A stretch of DNA of 64,000 nt from Mycolicibacterium alvei (GCF_010727325.1 NZ_AP022566.1:1-64000); one strand, 5' to 3'. Shown: positions 23,677 to 33,303, counted from the stretch's first letter. The notes: generated by a model not told the origin, from the letters alone. Numbers and translations: made by a program.

Positions 23677-26600
23677 TTAGCCGTTCAGTCCGTTCCTCAT
23701 CGCCAATACCTGCTCCAGGCGCCATTCGTGGCCTTCTGCGGAGCTTCGAATCCCTAATCGGATCGCTTCTGGCCAGTTGGCTTGCCGGCCCAGCTCACAT
23801 GCCGCGATGCCGAATGCCGCGCCGTGGTCACCTCGTTGAGCGCCGCGCTCTGCGAAATGCTCCGCACGCGTGACGTCGCCGATCTGGGCAGTCCGAGCGG
23901 CCAGATCTGCCCAGATCTTCTCATCACCACGGTCATTCACAATCTCGGCGCAGCGCTCTGCCTGCTCCCAATCTCCCACTCCGGCGTAGGCGCGGGCCAT
24001 ACCGCCGAACGCATCGATTCCTTGCCCTACTTCTTCGGCCGCTGCTGCGAAGTACTTTGCCGCCTCACCCATCTGATACCGAGCCGCCTCCGCCGCAATG
24101 TCGGCCAGTGTGTGGCTGGGCGGGACAAAGAGGTCTTCGGGGGGAGGGTTGGTGGCCGACCAGTACGCCGTGTGGGCAGTATCGAATCTGCTCGCCAGCT
24201 GCCGGAGTTCATCCCACCGCTGAGCAACGAGGAAGTGGTAGGCGGCCTCGATAATTTCCACCCATCCAGAGGGCGGTCCTGGCAACTCGAGTTCGCTCTC
24301 GATGATCTGGAGCACCGGAGCCCACTCCCCTCGCGCAGCGTGGATGCCCACTCGAATTCGCGTGCCGAGGCATTTAGCCTTGACTGCCAGTCGCATGGCT
24401 TCATCAGCGTTGCCTTCTTGGATTCTCCGTTCCGCTAGGAATTGGAACGCGTTGGCGTACCCGTAGTCGTCGGCCAAGGTTGTCGCCAGTTTTTCGGCGG
24501 CATCCCAATCACCGCTGTCAGCCATCGCCATGGTCATAGCGAATGCATCCTGCGGGGCTTGATGCCGGGCCGCGGTCAACGACATTCGCACGCCGCGCTC
24601 ATACTGGCCGGCTTCACGAAGCCTCCGTGCCAAGTCTTCGGCTCCCAGCAGACAAATCAGCGTCGTCGACCGATGGTGTTCCGGCATTTGTTTCTGTTCT
24701 TCGTCGCGGCACCGCATCTCAATCTCCGCCAACCTCTCCGCGTCATCCCACGCCGCTTCCTTAGCTGCGGCGCGGGTCAAATCTCCGTAGACAGTTCGCG
24801 TTTGGAACGTCCAGGGTTCCGTCCAAGGCAGTCGTTCAGCGATGCGCTCAGCTTTACGCCATTCGCCATCTGTACACAGTGCAAGCGCCACCTCATAGGC
24901 CGCCGAGAGGTGGCCGCCCTCAACTGCCTGTTGGCCGGCACTCAGCGCAGCTTCACCGTTTCCTGACTCGGCGTACAGGCGACCGATTCGCATCACCGCT
25001 TCGGGGTCCCCGGAGAGCACGGCAGGCGCGAGAATTTGAGCTGATTGAGCATTCAGCCCACGAGTTCGGGCTGCGTCAGCGAGGTCGGCTCGCACTGCTG
25101 GCGATAGGTCAGACGTCTGTGTGGCAGCAGTCCAGAATCGCTCCGGGGGCAAGTAATGAGGTGCCCGTTCCCGCCGCAGTCGTTGTTCGATGACATCATT
25201 GAGTTCGTAACCTTCGGCATCATTCGCGTCGCGGCGAGAGTGCGCCAGCAGAAGTCCATCGAGGCCGTGGGCTTCTTGGGTGAGATCCTCCATCGCCCGC
25301 CGAAACTTCTGGTCCCACCTTGGCGCGCTCAAGCGCGCCGTCGCTGGCGGAAGGTAGGCGTAGGCGGCGTTTTTCAGGAAGGTGTCCGGGACATGTCTCC
25401 ATCTTTCGCTGAGTCGATGGGCGTCGGTGATGGCCCACAGCACTGCTTGCTCTGTCGGATCGACGAGCTTGAGGCGACGCACGATTTCGGGCACACCAGC
25501 CAGCGTTTGTGTAAGGAATCCGTCACCGCGGCTGCGCCGGACGGCGTGCTGAAGGCGCTCGTCGTGATCTAGCAATTCCACGTTGCCGGGCAATGCAAGA
25601 TCCACGTCGCTGAAGGAGTCAGGCACGCGGATTTCGTTGTACTGGAGCAGTTTTCGTACAGCATGTCCGGCTCTGGTGGTTCCGTCTGTCAGCCGGGCGT
25701 ACGGTTCGGGCCAAATAGTGCCCAACAGTAACCGTGGCCCTGGCATCGTCAGTGCCTCAGCGAGAACTTCGGCCAGACGCGGGCCTTCATCCGTAGGTTC
25801 CAGATAGTGGTGGAGGTCGTCGAGCCAGATGATGGTTTTTTCGGCCAACCGCTCTTCGTGAACGGCGGTTTCTATCTCAGCGGCACAACTCCCAGACGCG
25901 AGGTCTGACCAGATCCTCCAGTCGGGGAGGCAAGCCTTCACTGCCTCCCATGCTGCCCGCGTTTTGCCGGTTGCCGAATTGCCGACCAAGACAATCGCCC
26001 CGCCAGCACCGGCCTCGGCCAGTTTGTTCACCCGCCGACGTAGCTCTAGGTCAAAGTCGCGTTCAAGGTAGCTGGGCAGCGGTGAGGGTCCTAGTGCACC
26101 ATCGTCGGTGGCGACCACCCTGTGGACGCCGAGCAACAGGACGGTGTCGCGGTCGCTGATAGCGGATACCGTCGTGCCTGCTGCCTGCGCGGTGGTCGAC
26201 GGCGAAACTGGATCGGTAGGTGCCGAACGGGGCCGGGTCGCTTTGTGTATCGCCCGCCAACGTGCCGCCACGTCTTCGTCGAACTGCGCGAGCCCGGCCT
26301 CGTGCCACAAGTAGGCGACAACCCGCTCAACCTGCTCGGACATCGAGCGCGGCCTCGCACCGCCCATCCACCCTTCGACGGTCTTGGACTTGATTGGTGC
26401 TTGGTGCCCTGCCCGGCGGGCGTCCCCGACCAGACGGTGAATGCTGAGTTGGGTCTGCTCGGCGCTACCGCCGCCGCGGGCGAGGCGCGCTGTCTCGGTC
26501 GCTCTGCTCCGCACCGCGGCGCCGACGACCTCGGCACTAATCGCGGCGACGACATCTTCTGCCGAGGGACTTCCTGCGGCCGCGTGAAGGAGGCCAAACA

Positions 26601-26706
26601 GCTCCATGAAACTCGTGCGCCCCGCGCCGAGCCTTGTGTTGCTCCAAACCCGATTGAATTCGCGAAGGGCGCCGGCGCATTCATCTGAGGTGCTGCGACG
26701 CTTCAA
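23677..26706 (-). CDS. STAND-type NTPase with C-terminal TPR/SEL1-like repeats
   Basis: A 1009-residue protein. Residues 1-165 are a helical N-terminal region with an effector- or XRE-like layout (SKTVEGWMGGARPRSM). Residues 236-300 form a P-loop NTPase: Walker A GNSATGKT (242-249) and Walker B TIIWLDDLHH. Helical and winged-helix segments follow to about residue 560, then about 400 residues of tandem helical repeats of TPR/SEL1 type (ESGNGEAALSAGQQAVEGGH, DSGDWDAAEKLATTLADDYG). This architecture is that of signal-transduction ATPases (STAND), many of which are antiphage sensors; defence is an inference. The TTG start at 26706 has GGGAGGG 5 bases upstream. It stands alone with no partner effector gene. 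Confidence 0.85.
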   Translation of the reverse strand: MKRRSTSDECAGALREFNRVWSNTRLGAGRTSFMELFGLLHAAAGSPSAEDVVAAISAEVVGAAVRSRATETARLARGGGSAEQTQLSIHRLVGDARRAGHQAPIKSKTVEGWMGGARPRSMSEQVERVVAYLWHEAGLAQFDEDVAARWRAIHKATRPRSAPTDPVSPSTTAQAAGTTVSAISDRDTVLLLGVHRVVATDDGALGPSPLPSYLERDFDLELRRRVNKLAEAGAGGAIVLVGNSATGKTRAAWEAVKACLPDWRIWSDLASGSCAAEIETAVHEERLAEKTIIWLDDLHHYLEPTDEGPRLAEVLAEALTMPGPRLLLGTIWPEPYARLTDGTTRAGHAVRKLLQYNEIRVPDSFSDVDLALPGNVELLDHDERLQHAVRRSRGDGFLTQTLAGVPEIVRRLKLVDPTEQAVLWAITDAHRLSERWRHVPDTFLKNAAYAYLPPATARLSAPRWDQKFRRAMEDLTQEAHGLDGLLLAHSRRDANDAEGYELNDVIEQRLRRERAPHYLPPERFWTAATQTSDLSPAVRADLADAARTRGLNAQSAQILAPAVLSGDPEAVMRIGRLYAESGNGEAALSAGQQAVEGGHLSAAYEVALALCTDGEWRKAERIAERLPWTEPWTFQTRTVYGDLTRAAAKEAAWDDAERLAEIEMRCRDEEQKQMPEHHRSTTLICLLGAEDLARRLREAGQYERGVRMSLTAARHQAPQDAFAMTMAMADSGDWDAAEKLATTLADDYGYANAFQFLAERRIQEGNADEAMRLAVKAKCLGTRIRVGIHAARGEWAPVLQIIESELELPGPPSGWVEIIEAAYHFLVAQRWDELRQLASRFDTAHTAYWSATNPPPEDLFVPPSHTLADIAAEAARYQMGEAAKYFAAAAEEVGQGIDAFGGMARAYAGVGDWEQAERCAEIVNDRGDEKIWADLAARTAQIGDVTRAEHFAERGAQRGDHGAAFGIAACELGRQANWPEAIRLGIRSSAEGHEWRLEQVLAMRNGLNG

Positions 26707-26882
26707 TACACCCTCCCGTGATCCCGAACGCGCCGTCCGCGCGAGTGGCGCGACTCGCTACACCCGTGACCAGCCTAAACGCTTCTTGTCGCAGTTCCCG
26801 TCGTGGACTCGCCTGTCGTTGTCAGACGACCCTAAGCACTGCAGCTGCTGTCCGTTCCGAATCGAGGTCAAAAGGGAGACCG

Positions 26883-27086
26883 ATGAGACAGCAAATTTCG
26901 AAGTATGTTGCCGATGTCATCAAGGCAATGATCGTCGCGACCACGGTGATCGTCATCGGCTGGCTTGTGTTCTGTGCGGCCATCATCGTCCTGACTGGAT
27001 CGGCCGCGGGTATTCAGGAGTCCGGTGAGATCGCGGTGCTACTCATCGAGGGCATGCTCTCGCGGTTGAGCGAACTGTTCTCGTAG
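26883..27086 (+). CDS. Small membrane protein
   Basis: A 67-residue protein starting MRQQISKYVADVIK with AAAGGGAGA upstream. It has one strong transmembrane helix (residues 15-40, IVATTVIVIGWLVFCAAIIV) and a short helical C-terminus. It is divergent from the STAND NTPase gene (176 bases between starts). Partners of some defence ATPases are small membrane proteins, but here the link is only positional. Confidence 0.6.
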   Translation: MRQQISKYVADVIKAMIVATTVIVIGWLVFCAAIIVLTGSAAGIQESGEIAVLLIEGMLSRLSELFS

Positions 27087-27191
27087 AGGCTTGTGCAGTC
27101 CGCAGGCCTAAGCGGCGGTCGCTGGCTTCAGTCGACGGCCGCCGTTTCGCTGCCGCGGTGCTGCTCCGTACAGACGCAACGACAATCGAAA

Positions 27192-27213
27192 TGTCAGACC
27201 CGCCAAGTAACAT
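27192..27213 (+). promoter_or_regulatory. PafBC/RecA-NDp-type promoter
   Basis: TGTCAG-N10-TAACAT, exact. The leader hairpin CGGGCC/GGCCCG (27238-27254) precedes the 27287 start. The block 27182-27272 is a near copy of 15281-15367. Confidence 0.8.
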
Positions 27214-27286
27214 CACCGATGTAACACCGCAACCGTCCGGGCCCGCGTGGCCCGAACACCAACCAGACGAAAACAGGTACACACCA

Positions 27287-27829
27287 ATGGGATTCTTCAG
27301 CTCGCAATGCGAAAACTGCGGCCACCCACTGCTCTGCCCAGCCGCCACAAACTCCACCAACACCTGGATGACCGACGTCGTCGCCGTCACGCCCAACGGC
27401 AGCATTCTGAAAGGCACCTACGATGGCTACGGCAACATCGACCAATTCGAGGGCGCCATCATTGACGCCACCGTCTGGCATCGCGCCTGCTGGACAGCGA
27501 ACGGCCAGCCCACCGACTACCGGGGCCCCTCCGTCGCGGCTCCCGACCAAGGCTGGTTCTTCGAGGATCCGGCCCATGATCTCGTCGAACCGCCGACACC
27601 TTCCAATCGCGCAGGCCTCACTCAAGTTTTCGATCCGTTGGCCCGCGAAGCCGGACTTGAAATCATGGGGTCAGCCGGCGTCCTTGGAATCCTCCGGAAC
27701 AGAGAGACGGTCAACGCCGACACTCTCCTGAACCTCACGCCCGACGACATCACCGATCTCTACAACGACCACATCGGTCCGGCCATCGACGCGGTCGAAC
27801 ACCAGCTCAATACCAACCCACCCCGATAG
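27287..27829 (+). CDS. Hypothetical zinc-ribbon-containing protein
   Basis: A 180-residue protein starting MGFFSSQCENCGHPLLC. The N-terminal cysteines (CENC...C) followed by HRAC suggest a zinc site. A beta-rich middle (VVAVTPNGSILKGTYDGYG) is followed by a helical tail. The ATG at 27287 is chosen because the frame upstream of it runs back through the promoter and hairpin. It is expressed from the exact PafBC-type promoter at 27192 and closed by the strong hairpin at 27838, so it is a self-contained transcription unit. Function unknown. Confidence 0.7.
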   Translation: MGFFSSQCENCGHPLLCPAATNSTNTWMTDVVAVTPNGSILKGTYDGYGNIDQFEGAIIDATVWHRACWTANGQPTDYRGPSVAAPDQGWFFEDPAHDLVEPPTPSNRAGLTQVFDPLAREAGLEIMGSAGVLGILRNRETVNADTLLNLTPDDITDLYNDHIGPAIDAVEHQLNTNPPR

Positions 27830-27837
27830 CCGAGACA

Positions 27838-27874
27838 GGTGGTGGTGTGGCCGAGGGCTGGCCGCACCACCACC
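27838..27874 (+). terminator. Strong hairpin terminator
   Basis: GGTGGTGGTGTGGCC and GGCCGCACCACCACC pair over 15 bp with one wobble and a 7-base loop, 9 bases after the stop. Confidence 0.75.
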
Positions 27875-28004
27875 AATCGCTGCTGTTCCAGGAGCACTTA
27901 CCTAGCCCAGAAACCGTAGGCTGCCGGACAACTCGCTGTGCGAAGATGAAGCTGGCGTCACTGGACCACACATCCCCCACAGCCCCGGACAAGAGACCAC
28001 CCCC

Positions 28005-28424
28005 ATGGCCAATCCGAGCAACTCCGATGACGAGCTCAGCCGTCTCTACGGGAGCTATGCCACCTGCATCCGGCCGGTCATGACGAAGACCAGCGATAAC
28101 CGTTGGATGGCCCAATATCCCGGCGTTGACTGGCATGTCACCGCCGACACCGAAGCAGCTGCAGGAGAAGAACTCCTCAACGAAGCGCTGCGCCGCATCG
28201 ACGCCGGCGAGCCGGACGCTCAACCACCCCACGACCTCCTCGAACGCCACCTGACACATCCCATCCCAGGGGTGTACGCCCTTGACCTGGACTTGTTCCT
28301 GTATCTGCGAAGCCACGCCGGTGTCGCTCAGACGCAGTTGGCGTTTGAGGAGGCAGAGCGGCGCCGCGCTGCCGGGAAGTCCTATACGAAAGGCGACTAT
28401 CTCGCCGAGCACGGGGAATCCTGA
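28005..28424 (+). CDS. Hypothetical protein (HicB-like N-terminus?)
   Basis: A 139-residue acidic soluble protein. Residues 25-65 (RWMAQYPGVDWHVTADTEAAAGEELLNEALRR) loosely resemble the partial RNase-H fold of HicB antitoxins, but no HicA-like toxin is adjacent. The rest is helical (FLYLRSHAGVAQTQLAFEEAERR). The ATG at 28005 has AAGAGA upstream. It is convergent with the 28452 gene. The family assignment is weak. Confidence 0.6.
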   Translation: MANPSNSDDELSRLYGSYATCIRPVMTKTSDNRWMAQYPGVDWHVTADTEAAAGEELLNEALRRIDAGEPDAQPPHDLLERHLTHPIPGVYALDLDLFLYLRSHAGVAQTQLAFEEAERRRAAGKSYTKGDYLAEHGES

Positions 28425-28451
28425 CTTTCGCCAGGGACAGGCCAGAGGCCG

Positions 28452-29114
28452 TTAGTGAGCATCGTCCCCGCGGCCATGACGCTTAACCGCTCGCAGTAGG
28501 CGCATGATCGCGGCGTCCAGGCCCGCCCGGTTTGACCAGCCCGCCTCGGCGGCCGCCTCATTCCAAGTGCGGCCCCGGAGAACGAGCGTTGCGGCGTGGG
28601 CCAGCCTCTGTCCACTGGGACGCTCGGGTAGAGCCGCGACTGCGTCGAGAACTCGCAATGCACGTACGCGGCGGGCGTATTGGTCCCCCCACTCGGCGAG
28701 AGCGCCTGTAATGGCCGGCTCGTGGCCCTTCGCCGCGGCCTCCCAGGCCGGTCCGTCTCTGACAATCAGTGGGTTCGTCGCGCGGTCGCTGCGACTTTCT
28801 GTGACCCACGCGGTGATCACGTGCTCGGCGGCCAGAACGATCCAGAGGTACTGCGTGGGTTCGATTCTGCGCCGCAGCGACATGTAGGTGATCCGGCCGG
28901 TGCGCACCGCGGTCTCCACCGTAAACAGCTCCCAGCGCTCAGGCTGGAAGTCGGTGAGGTACTGCAGCGGTACGCCGCGCTCATCGAATCGCGACCGCGC
29001 ATGCGGGATCTCTAGGCTCAGTCCGGCAAGGTGTTTCAACTGTTCGCGCGCCTTGTCGAACAGCCGAGCGGGTCCGTATTTGGTGTGGAATCGGAGTGTG
29101 CGCGTTTGGGTCAT
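28452..29114 (-). CDS. Hypothetical protein with DUF4258-like and HTH parts
   Basis: A 220-residue protein. Residues 30-80 (IPHARSRFDERGVPLQYLTDF..., TGRITYMSLRRRI) resemble a DUF4258/toxin-like fold. The C-terminal 60 residues contain an HTH (ATLVLRGRTWNEAAAEAGWSN) and a basic tail. It may be a nucleic-acid-binding protein or a toxin-like RNase. The start ATG at 29114 lies 62 bases from the end of the second IS3 element, so its original promoter may have been displaced. Confidence 0.6.
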   Translation of the reverse strand: MTQTRTLRFHTKYGPARLFDKAREQLKHLAGLSLEIPHARSRFDERGVPLQYLTDFQPERWELFTVETAVRTGRITYMSLRRRIEPTQYLWIVLAAEHVITAWVTESRSDRATNPLIVRDGPAWEAAAKGHEPAITGALAEWGDQYARRVRALRVLDAVAALPERPSGQRLAHAATLVLRGRTWNEAAAEAGWSNRAGLDAAIMRLLRAVKRHGRGDDAH

Positions 29115-29176
29115 GAGCGGTCCAGGCTGCCTGCACCCACCGGTACCTTCGCTCGCCGCGGTGGCCCGCTGCTGCC

Positions 29177-30757
29177 CCGGAATTTGTCAAGGCGGATGAG
29201 TCCATCGGGTGTTAAGCGGCTGTCGTGTCGGCCTCCTGGGTGATGTGTTGGGCTGGTGGGTTGATCCAGACGGTGTCGGGCAGGTTGAGGATCTTGGGCG
29301 GCGCGATGGTCGTCGTGCTGAAGCGGTGCGGGTACTGGGCCCGGGCTTCGGCGAGCACGGCTTGCCGGTCTGCAGCCTTGTCGGCGGCCAACCCGAAGTG
29401 CACGTCGGCGGGCGTGTGCAATCCGATGCCGGTGTGACGATGCTCGTGGTTGTACCACTGGGCGAAGGCATCCATGAATTGCCTTGCCTCCGAGAGTGAT
29501 CCGAATCGTTCGGGAAATTCCGGCCCGTATTTCAATGTCTTGAACAACGATTCGGAGTAGGGTTGTCGTTGGACACCCGTGGGCGTGAATGCGACCGGGT
29601 GACCTCCAGATCAGCGAGCAGCGCAGCGACGGTCTTGCTGGTCATCGACGTACCCCGATCGGCGTGCACAACCTGCGGGGCACCATGCACCTGGAACACC
29701 TGCTCGATGAGTTCTTTTGCCAGCACACCTGATTCGTGGGCGTGGACGTGGACACCGACGAGGTAGCGGGAGTAGATGTCGATCATCACGTACGCGTCGA
29801 AGTAGGTGCCTTTGACCGGGCCGGCAAGTTTGGTGATGTCCCACGAATACACCTGCCGTGGTGCGGTCGCGACCAACTCCGGGCATGCTTTGGCGGGGTG
29901 TCGCGCCAGCCGGCGACGTTCCTTGACCTGTCTGTTTTCGCGCAGCACCCGGTACATCGTGGATACCGAGCACAGGTAGAGGCCCTCGTCGAGCAACTGG
30001 GCGTAGATCTGTAACGGGGCCAGATCGACAAACCGGTCGCTGGTGAGCACCTCCAGGACCAGGCACCGTTGCAGATCGGTCAGCTTGTTGGCCGGCTCGG
30101 CGACTGGTTGCGCCGACACTGTGGGCGTGGGTGCGGTGGCGGTGTTGCGCCGCCGGATCGCCGTCGAGCGCACTGTGCCGGTCAACGCTGCTGCGTGTCT
30201 GGTTGGCACGCCGGCGGCGATCAGCGACCCGTAGGCTTCGGTCAGCGCTTCTTGGGTTGCTCGTCGAAATCCGCTCTCTCGGAAAGACTTTCCAAGAGAG
30301 CGTGTGCTTTTCCCATGATGTCCAGGGCGGCCTCGGTGGTCGCCAGGCGCTTGCTCATCTGGGCGTTCTCCCGTTTGAGGCGGGCGATCTCGGCCTGCTC
30401 AGCGGTCAGCCGCCCGATCTTCTCTCCGGGCTGTTTGCCCGCCAAAACACCGGCATCGCGTTGCTTGCGCCATTCGCTGATCGACGACGAGTACAAGCCC
30501 TCCCGCCGCAAATAGCCACCGCCGTCGCCGTGCTCGCAGGCCTGCTCGTAGGCCTCCAGGTGGGCAAGCTTTTCGGCTGCCGAGAACGCCCGGCGTCGGC
30601 GCGGCCCGTCGGCACGCGGGTGGGTTGGATCCATCCGTTCATTGTCGTGCACCGACATCGTCATCGAACTACTCATGGTGTGTTGATCCGTATCTCGCCC
30701 TGCGTCAGGCCGATTTGCTATGAACCACTGGACTCAACTCACCCTGACACGCAGGGC
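29177..30757 (-). mobile_element. IS3-family insertion sequence, copy 2 (inverted, defective)
   Basis: Nearly identical to 7442-9021 but in the opposite orientation, 1581 bp. It differs by a 2-base insertion in the OrfA/OrfB junction and a 1-base deletion in the catalytic core. The two copies enclose 20 kb including the tRNA array, so recombination between them would invert that segment. Confidence 0.88.
29212..30676 (-). pseudogene. IS3 transposase, frameshifted copy
   Basis: Three consecutive frames match the intact transposase. 30242-30676 is the OrfA part, ending ...FDEQPKKR. 29532-30209 is the first part of OrfB, including the two catalytic Asp residues. 29212-29547 is the C-terminal third. 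The first switch is caused by two extra bases in the GAGAGAGC run near 30280-30290. That arrangement could be the ancestral two-frame OrfA/OrfB layout. The second switch is a missing C at about 29563, immediately before the catalytic Glu, and does inactivate the protein. Confidence 0.85.
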
Positions 30758-30855
30758 CCTGGCCCACCGTTGTTGTTTCGCCTTGGTGGGCCGGGCTCAC
30801 TGAGGCACCTGGGGATTCATGGTTTGTCGCGTACGGGGATCTGAGGCGTGGCCTG

Positions 30856-31188
30856 CTATGTCAGCGCGTTGTAGGCGATGTAAATGGCAAGTGCCAGAAG
30901 CGCTAGACCCAACACCAGGTAGTAGATGAACTCCGCTCTGTTTTCGTCGCGGTCGCCGCGGCGCAGGGGCACTCGTCGGTCGCCCGGTGCAGTGGCCATG
31001 AGCATTTGGAATGTTGCCGTCCACTGTGCTGCCATGCTCAACGCGTGGTCGCGCTCGGTACCTGCCAGCCGCTGCGCATGGGCCGTCCATAGTCGGCTGT
31101 TGCGTTGTGCGACAAGGGCATCGGGTGCGGGGTAGCTGGACTGCTTGGATTTGAGGTAGCTCACCAGTCGATCAATCCCAGTTGCCAT
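30856..31188 (-). CDS. Small membrane protein
   Basis: A 110-residue protein with a soluble helical N-terminus and one C-terminal transmembrane helix (FIYYLVLGLALLALAIYIAY), a tail-anchored layout. It overlaps the end of the 31161 gene by 28 bases, so the pair is probably translated from one message. Function unknown. Confidence 0.65.
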   Translation of the reverse strand: MATGIDRLVSYLKSKQSSYPAPDALVAQRNSRLWTAHAQRLAGTERDHALSMAAQWTATFQMLMATAPGDRRVPLRRGDRDENRAEFIYYLVLGLALLALAIYIAYNALT

Positions 31189-31733
31189 CCGCCTTGGTCG
31201 AACTGCTCATAGAGGTACTGGGTGAACGCTGAGGCCAGCAGCAACGCAGGAAGGGGGTGTGGCAGTGGTTGAGGGCAATCTAGAAGGTAATCGGACCAGT
31301 ATTTGCGGTACCGGCCGTAGTCGCCGCGGCGCAGCTGCTGGCGTTGGATCCGCGCGATCTCGGCGCCCGTGTGGTCGACGACCGGCGTGGGTTTCGTCCG
31401 TTCCCGCAACGCCGCTCCAGTCGGCACGTCTGTGGCGCCCAGTGATCGTTGGTTGGCCTCTAGGGAGAACGTCAGGCCGTGGGTGCGGTAGAACTGCGCG
31501 ACTGGTGAGGTAGGACGCAACCAGCCAATCTCGGCGCCCTGTGCGTCGCTGACCTGCATCATCTTCCATTGCCATTGGCCTCGCCCGCCGAAGCGGGTCA
31601 GATAAAGGATCGGCGCCCCATTCGTGCCGGCGACGACAAAGCGGATTTCGGAAGCGATGCGCCCGGCGGATATGTCGGTCAGCGGCTGGATGACGGCGAT
31701 CTGCTGGTCATAGACGTTCTCCACCGTGCACAT
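31161..31733 (-). CDS. Scramblase/LURP-like beta-barrel protein
   Basis: A 190-residue soluble protein. The pattern of beta strands with EIRFVVAGTNGAPILYLTRF, WQWKMMQVSDAQGAEIGWLRP and FSLEANQRSLGATDV resembles the LURP-one/phospholipid-scramblase-like tubby fold found in many actinobacterial proteins. The C-terminus has a hydrophobic helix (LPALLLASAFTQYLYEQF). It is followed by an overlapping tail-anchored protein gene, suggesting action at the membrane. Fold assignment is by pattern only. 31734-32015 holds nothing I can support. Confidence 0.55.
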   Translation of the reverse strand: MCTVENVYDQQIAVIQPLTDISAGRIASEIRFVVAGTNGAPILYLTRFGGRGQWQWKMMQVSDAQGAEIGWLRPTSPVAQFYRTHGLTFSLEANQRSLGATDVPTGAALRERTKPTPVVDHTGAEIARIQRQQLRRGDYGRYRKYWSDYLLDCPQPLPHPLPALLLASAFTQYLYEQFDQGGWQLGLIDW

Positions 31734-32015
31734 GATGGTGTTCCTCGGGCGTTGAGTGATCGCGCGTAGGTACAGCAGTGGTTCACCGAGCGGGAACCCG
31801 TCGGCCGGTTGGGCATGAGGCAGCGCTGGCAGCGACCCCGTCTGCCGCGATGTCGGCTCGATGATCTCTCCCCCAGGTTTCAGGAACGGTCGTTCGGGCG
31901 TCGAATTGGTATGCCTCGGCCCGAAATGGCGCTCATCGACGCCATGCTGGCCCAGGGCGTTGATTGGTATGCACCGCCGACGGGCTGTCCGGTACCGCCT
32001 CTAGCTGTTGGGCGA

Positions 32016-32783
32016 CTACCCGGGAATCTTGGCAAGGATGCGGTCGGCAATGGTGTTCGCACGCGGCGCGCCATCGCCATCACCGCACACAGTCGTCTCC
32101 ACTACCGCGTTCGCCTTCCCCACGGCCACATGGTGGCAATTGCGCGGCAACCCATCACGCTTGATGGTGGTGCCAAGTCGGCCCCCTTCATCGCTGATGG
32201 GGTAGGGCACCCAACGCAGATTTTCCGAACCGGCTTCGATAAAGAAGATGTCGCCGTCGGGGCACAGGCCCCACTGGTGCTTGATGGTTTTCAAGGCCTC
32301 CGCGACCTGCTCAGGCTTGTCGAAGACCGCGACCGCCTGGGTCGCCGACTGCCCTCCGACGCCGCGGGACACATTTCCGGCGATCGCGGGGCTTCCAAGA
32401 CTCACCCCACTCGACGAGGCGATCGCACGGTAACGGCAGTTGTACGGGTCAATCTTGCCGGCCATCAGCTGCGGTTCAGCATAAGACTGAATCTCTTTCA
32501 GGTCCGTATCGCCTAGGACCTCACCGAGCTCAGGAAGCCCCAACAGCAAGCCTTTCGCGTCGGCCGAGGGCACCAACGCAGGAGCGGTTGACGTAGGCGG
32601 CGGAGCCGCAGGACTTGCCGTGGATGAGGTAGCCGACGATGTGGGGCTGGCAGCTTGGCCTGTAGCCGGCTCGCCGCTGGTCGTGGTCGAGCAGGACACC
32701 AACGCCCCCGCCACTCCGGCTACCGCCGCTACCGACAACCACCGTCGCGGCGACCTCGGCCGGCGCTCACTCATCACTGTCAT
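32016..32783 (-). CDS. PknH_C-type sensor-domain lipoprotein
   Basis: A 255-residue lipoprotein starting MTVMSERRPRSP with GAGGGGG upstream. The signal sequence ends in the lipobox ALVSC, followed by a Ser/Thr/Pro/Ala linker (residues 33-70). The extracytoplasmic domain contains four cysteines in the PknH_C arrangement (NCRYRA, GLCPDG, RNCHH, TVCGDG) expected to form two disulfides. This domain is the sensor of kinase PknH and occurs alone in many mycobacterial lipoproteins. A second copy of the family is at 58156. The ligand is unknown. Confidence 0.85.
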   Translation of the reverse strand: MTVMSERRPRSPRRWLSVAAVAGVAGALVSCSTTTSGEPATGQAASPTSSATSSTASPAAPPPTSTAPALVPSADAKGLLLGLPELGEVLGDTDLKEIQSYAEPQLMAGKIDPYNCRYRAIASSSGVSLGSPAIAGNVSRGVGGQSATQAVAVFDKPEQVAEALKTIKHQWGLCPDGDIFFIEAGSENLRWVPYPISDEGGRLGTTIKRDGLPRNCHHVAVGKANAVVETTVCGDGDGAPRANTIADRILAKIPG

Positions 32784-32910
32784 CGGACCCCCTCGATCTC
32801 GTTGGCGCACCATTGCTGTGCATTGTCTGGGCGAATACTGTCACAACCTGGTTCAGCCGCCGCCGAGTCGGTTGAAAACCAAGCCCGCGCGGCGCGCGTA
32901 TTTGCCGCGC

Positions 32911-33303
32911 TTATCTCATCAGCACACTGACCGCAACCACGATTGCGACCATGGCAATCGTGACACCGACGATCGCCAACAGATTGGTGACACGGGCGCG
33001 CGGGGTGCCGCCAAAACTACGTGCTGAACGGCCAACGAACAGGAACATCAGGGCTTCTAGAAACTTCCAGAAGCCCGAGTTGCTGTTGTCTCGTTCGGGT
33101 GGCGGCCCGGCTGGCGGCGGGAAATACGGGGGTGCTGGCTGCATGCCGTAATGCTGGTACGGCTGAGCCGGTGGATAACCGCCAGCGGGCGGCATATTGG
33201 GTGGGTATCCGTAACCATAGGGGTTCGCCGGAAGCGGCGACGCGGGCGGATAAGGCTGCGCAGAATGTTGCTGCCAGGATGAATCTTGATATGGATAGCC
33301 CAT
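32911..33303 (-). CDS. Proline-rich membrane protein
   Basis: A 130-residue protein. Residues 1-72 are low-complexity Pro/Tyr/Gly/Gln (PYQDSSWQQ, NPYGYGYPP). A short basic segment and a single transmembrane helix (LLAIVGVTIAMVAIVVAVSV) at the C-terminus follow. This is a common layout in mycobacterial membrane proteins. ATG 33303 with GAGGGG upstream. Function unknown. Confidence 0.7.
   Translation of the reverse strand: MGYPYQDSSWQQHSAQPYPPASPLPANPYGYGYPPNMPPAGGYPPAQPYQHYGMQPAPPYFPPPAGPPPERDNSNSGFWKFLEALMFLFVGRSARSFGGTPRARVTNLLAIVGVTIAMVAIVVAVSVLMR

Noticed and set aside
27921..27950. TGCCGG-like box upstream of the 28005 gene as another damage-type promoter
   Set aside because: The first hexamer has a mismatch in the conserved TGTC and no TANNNT is found ten bases later.
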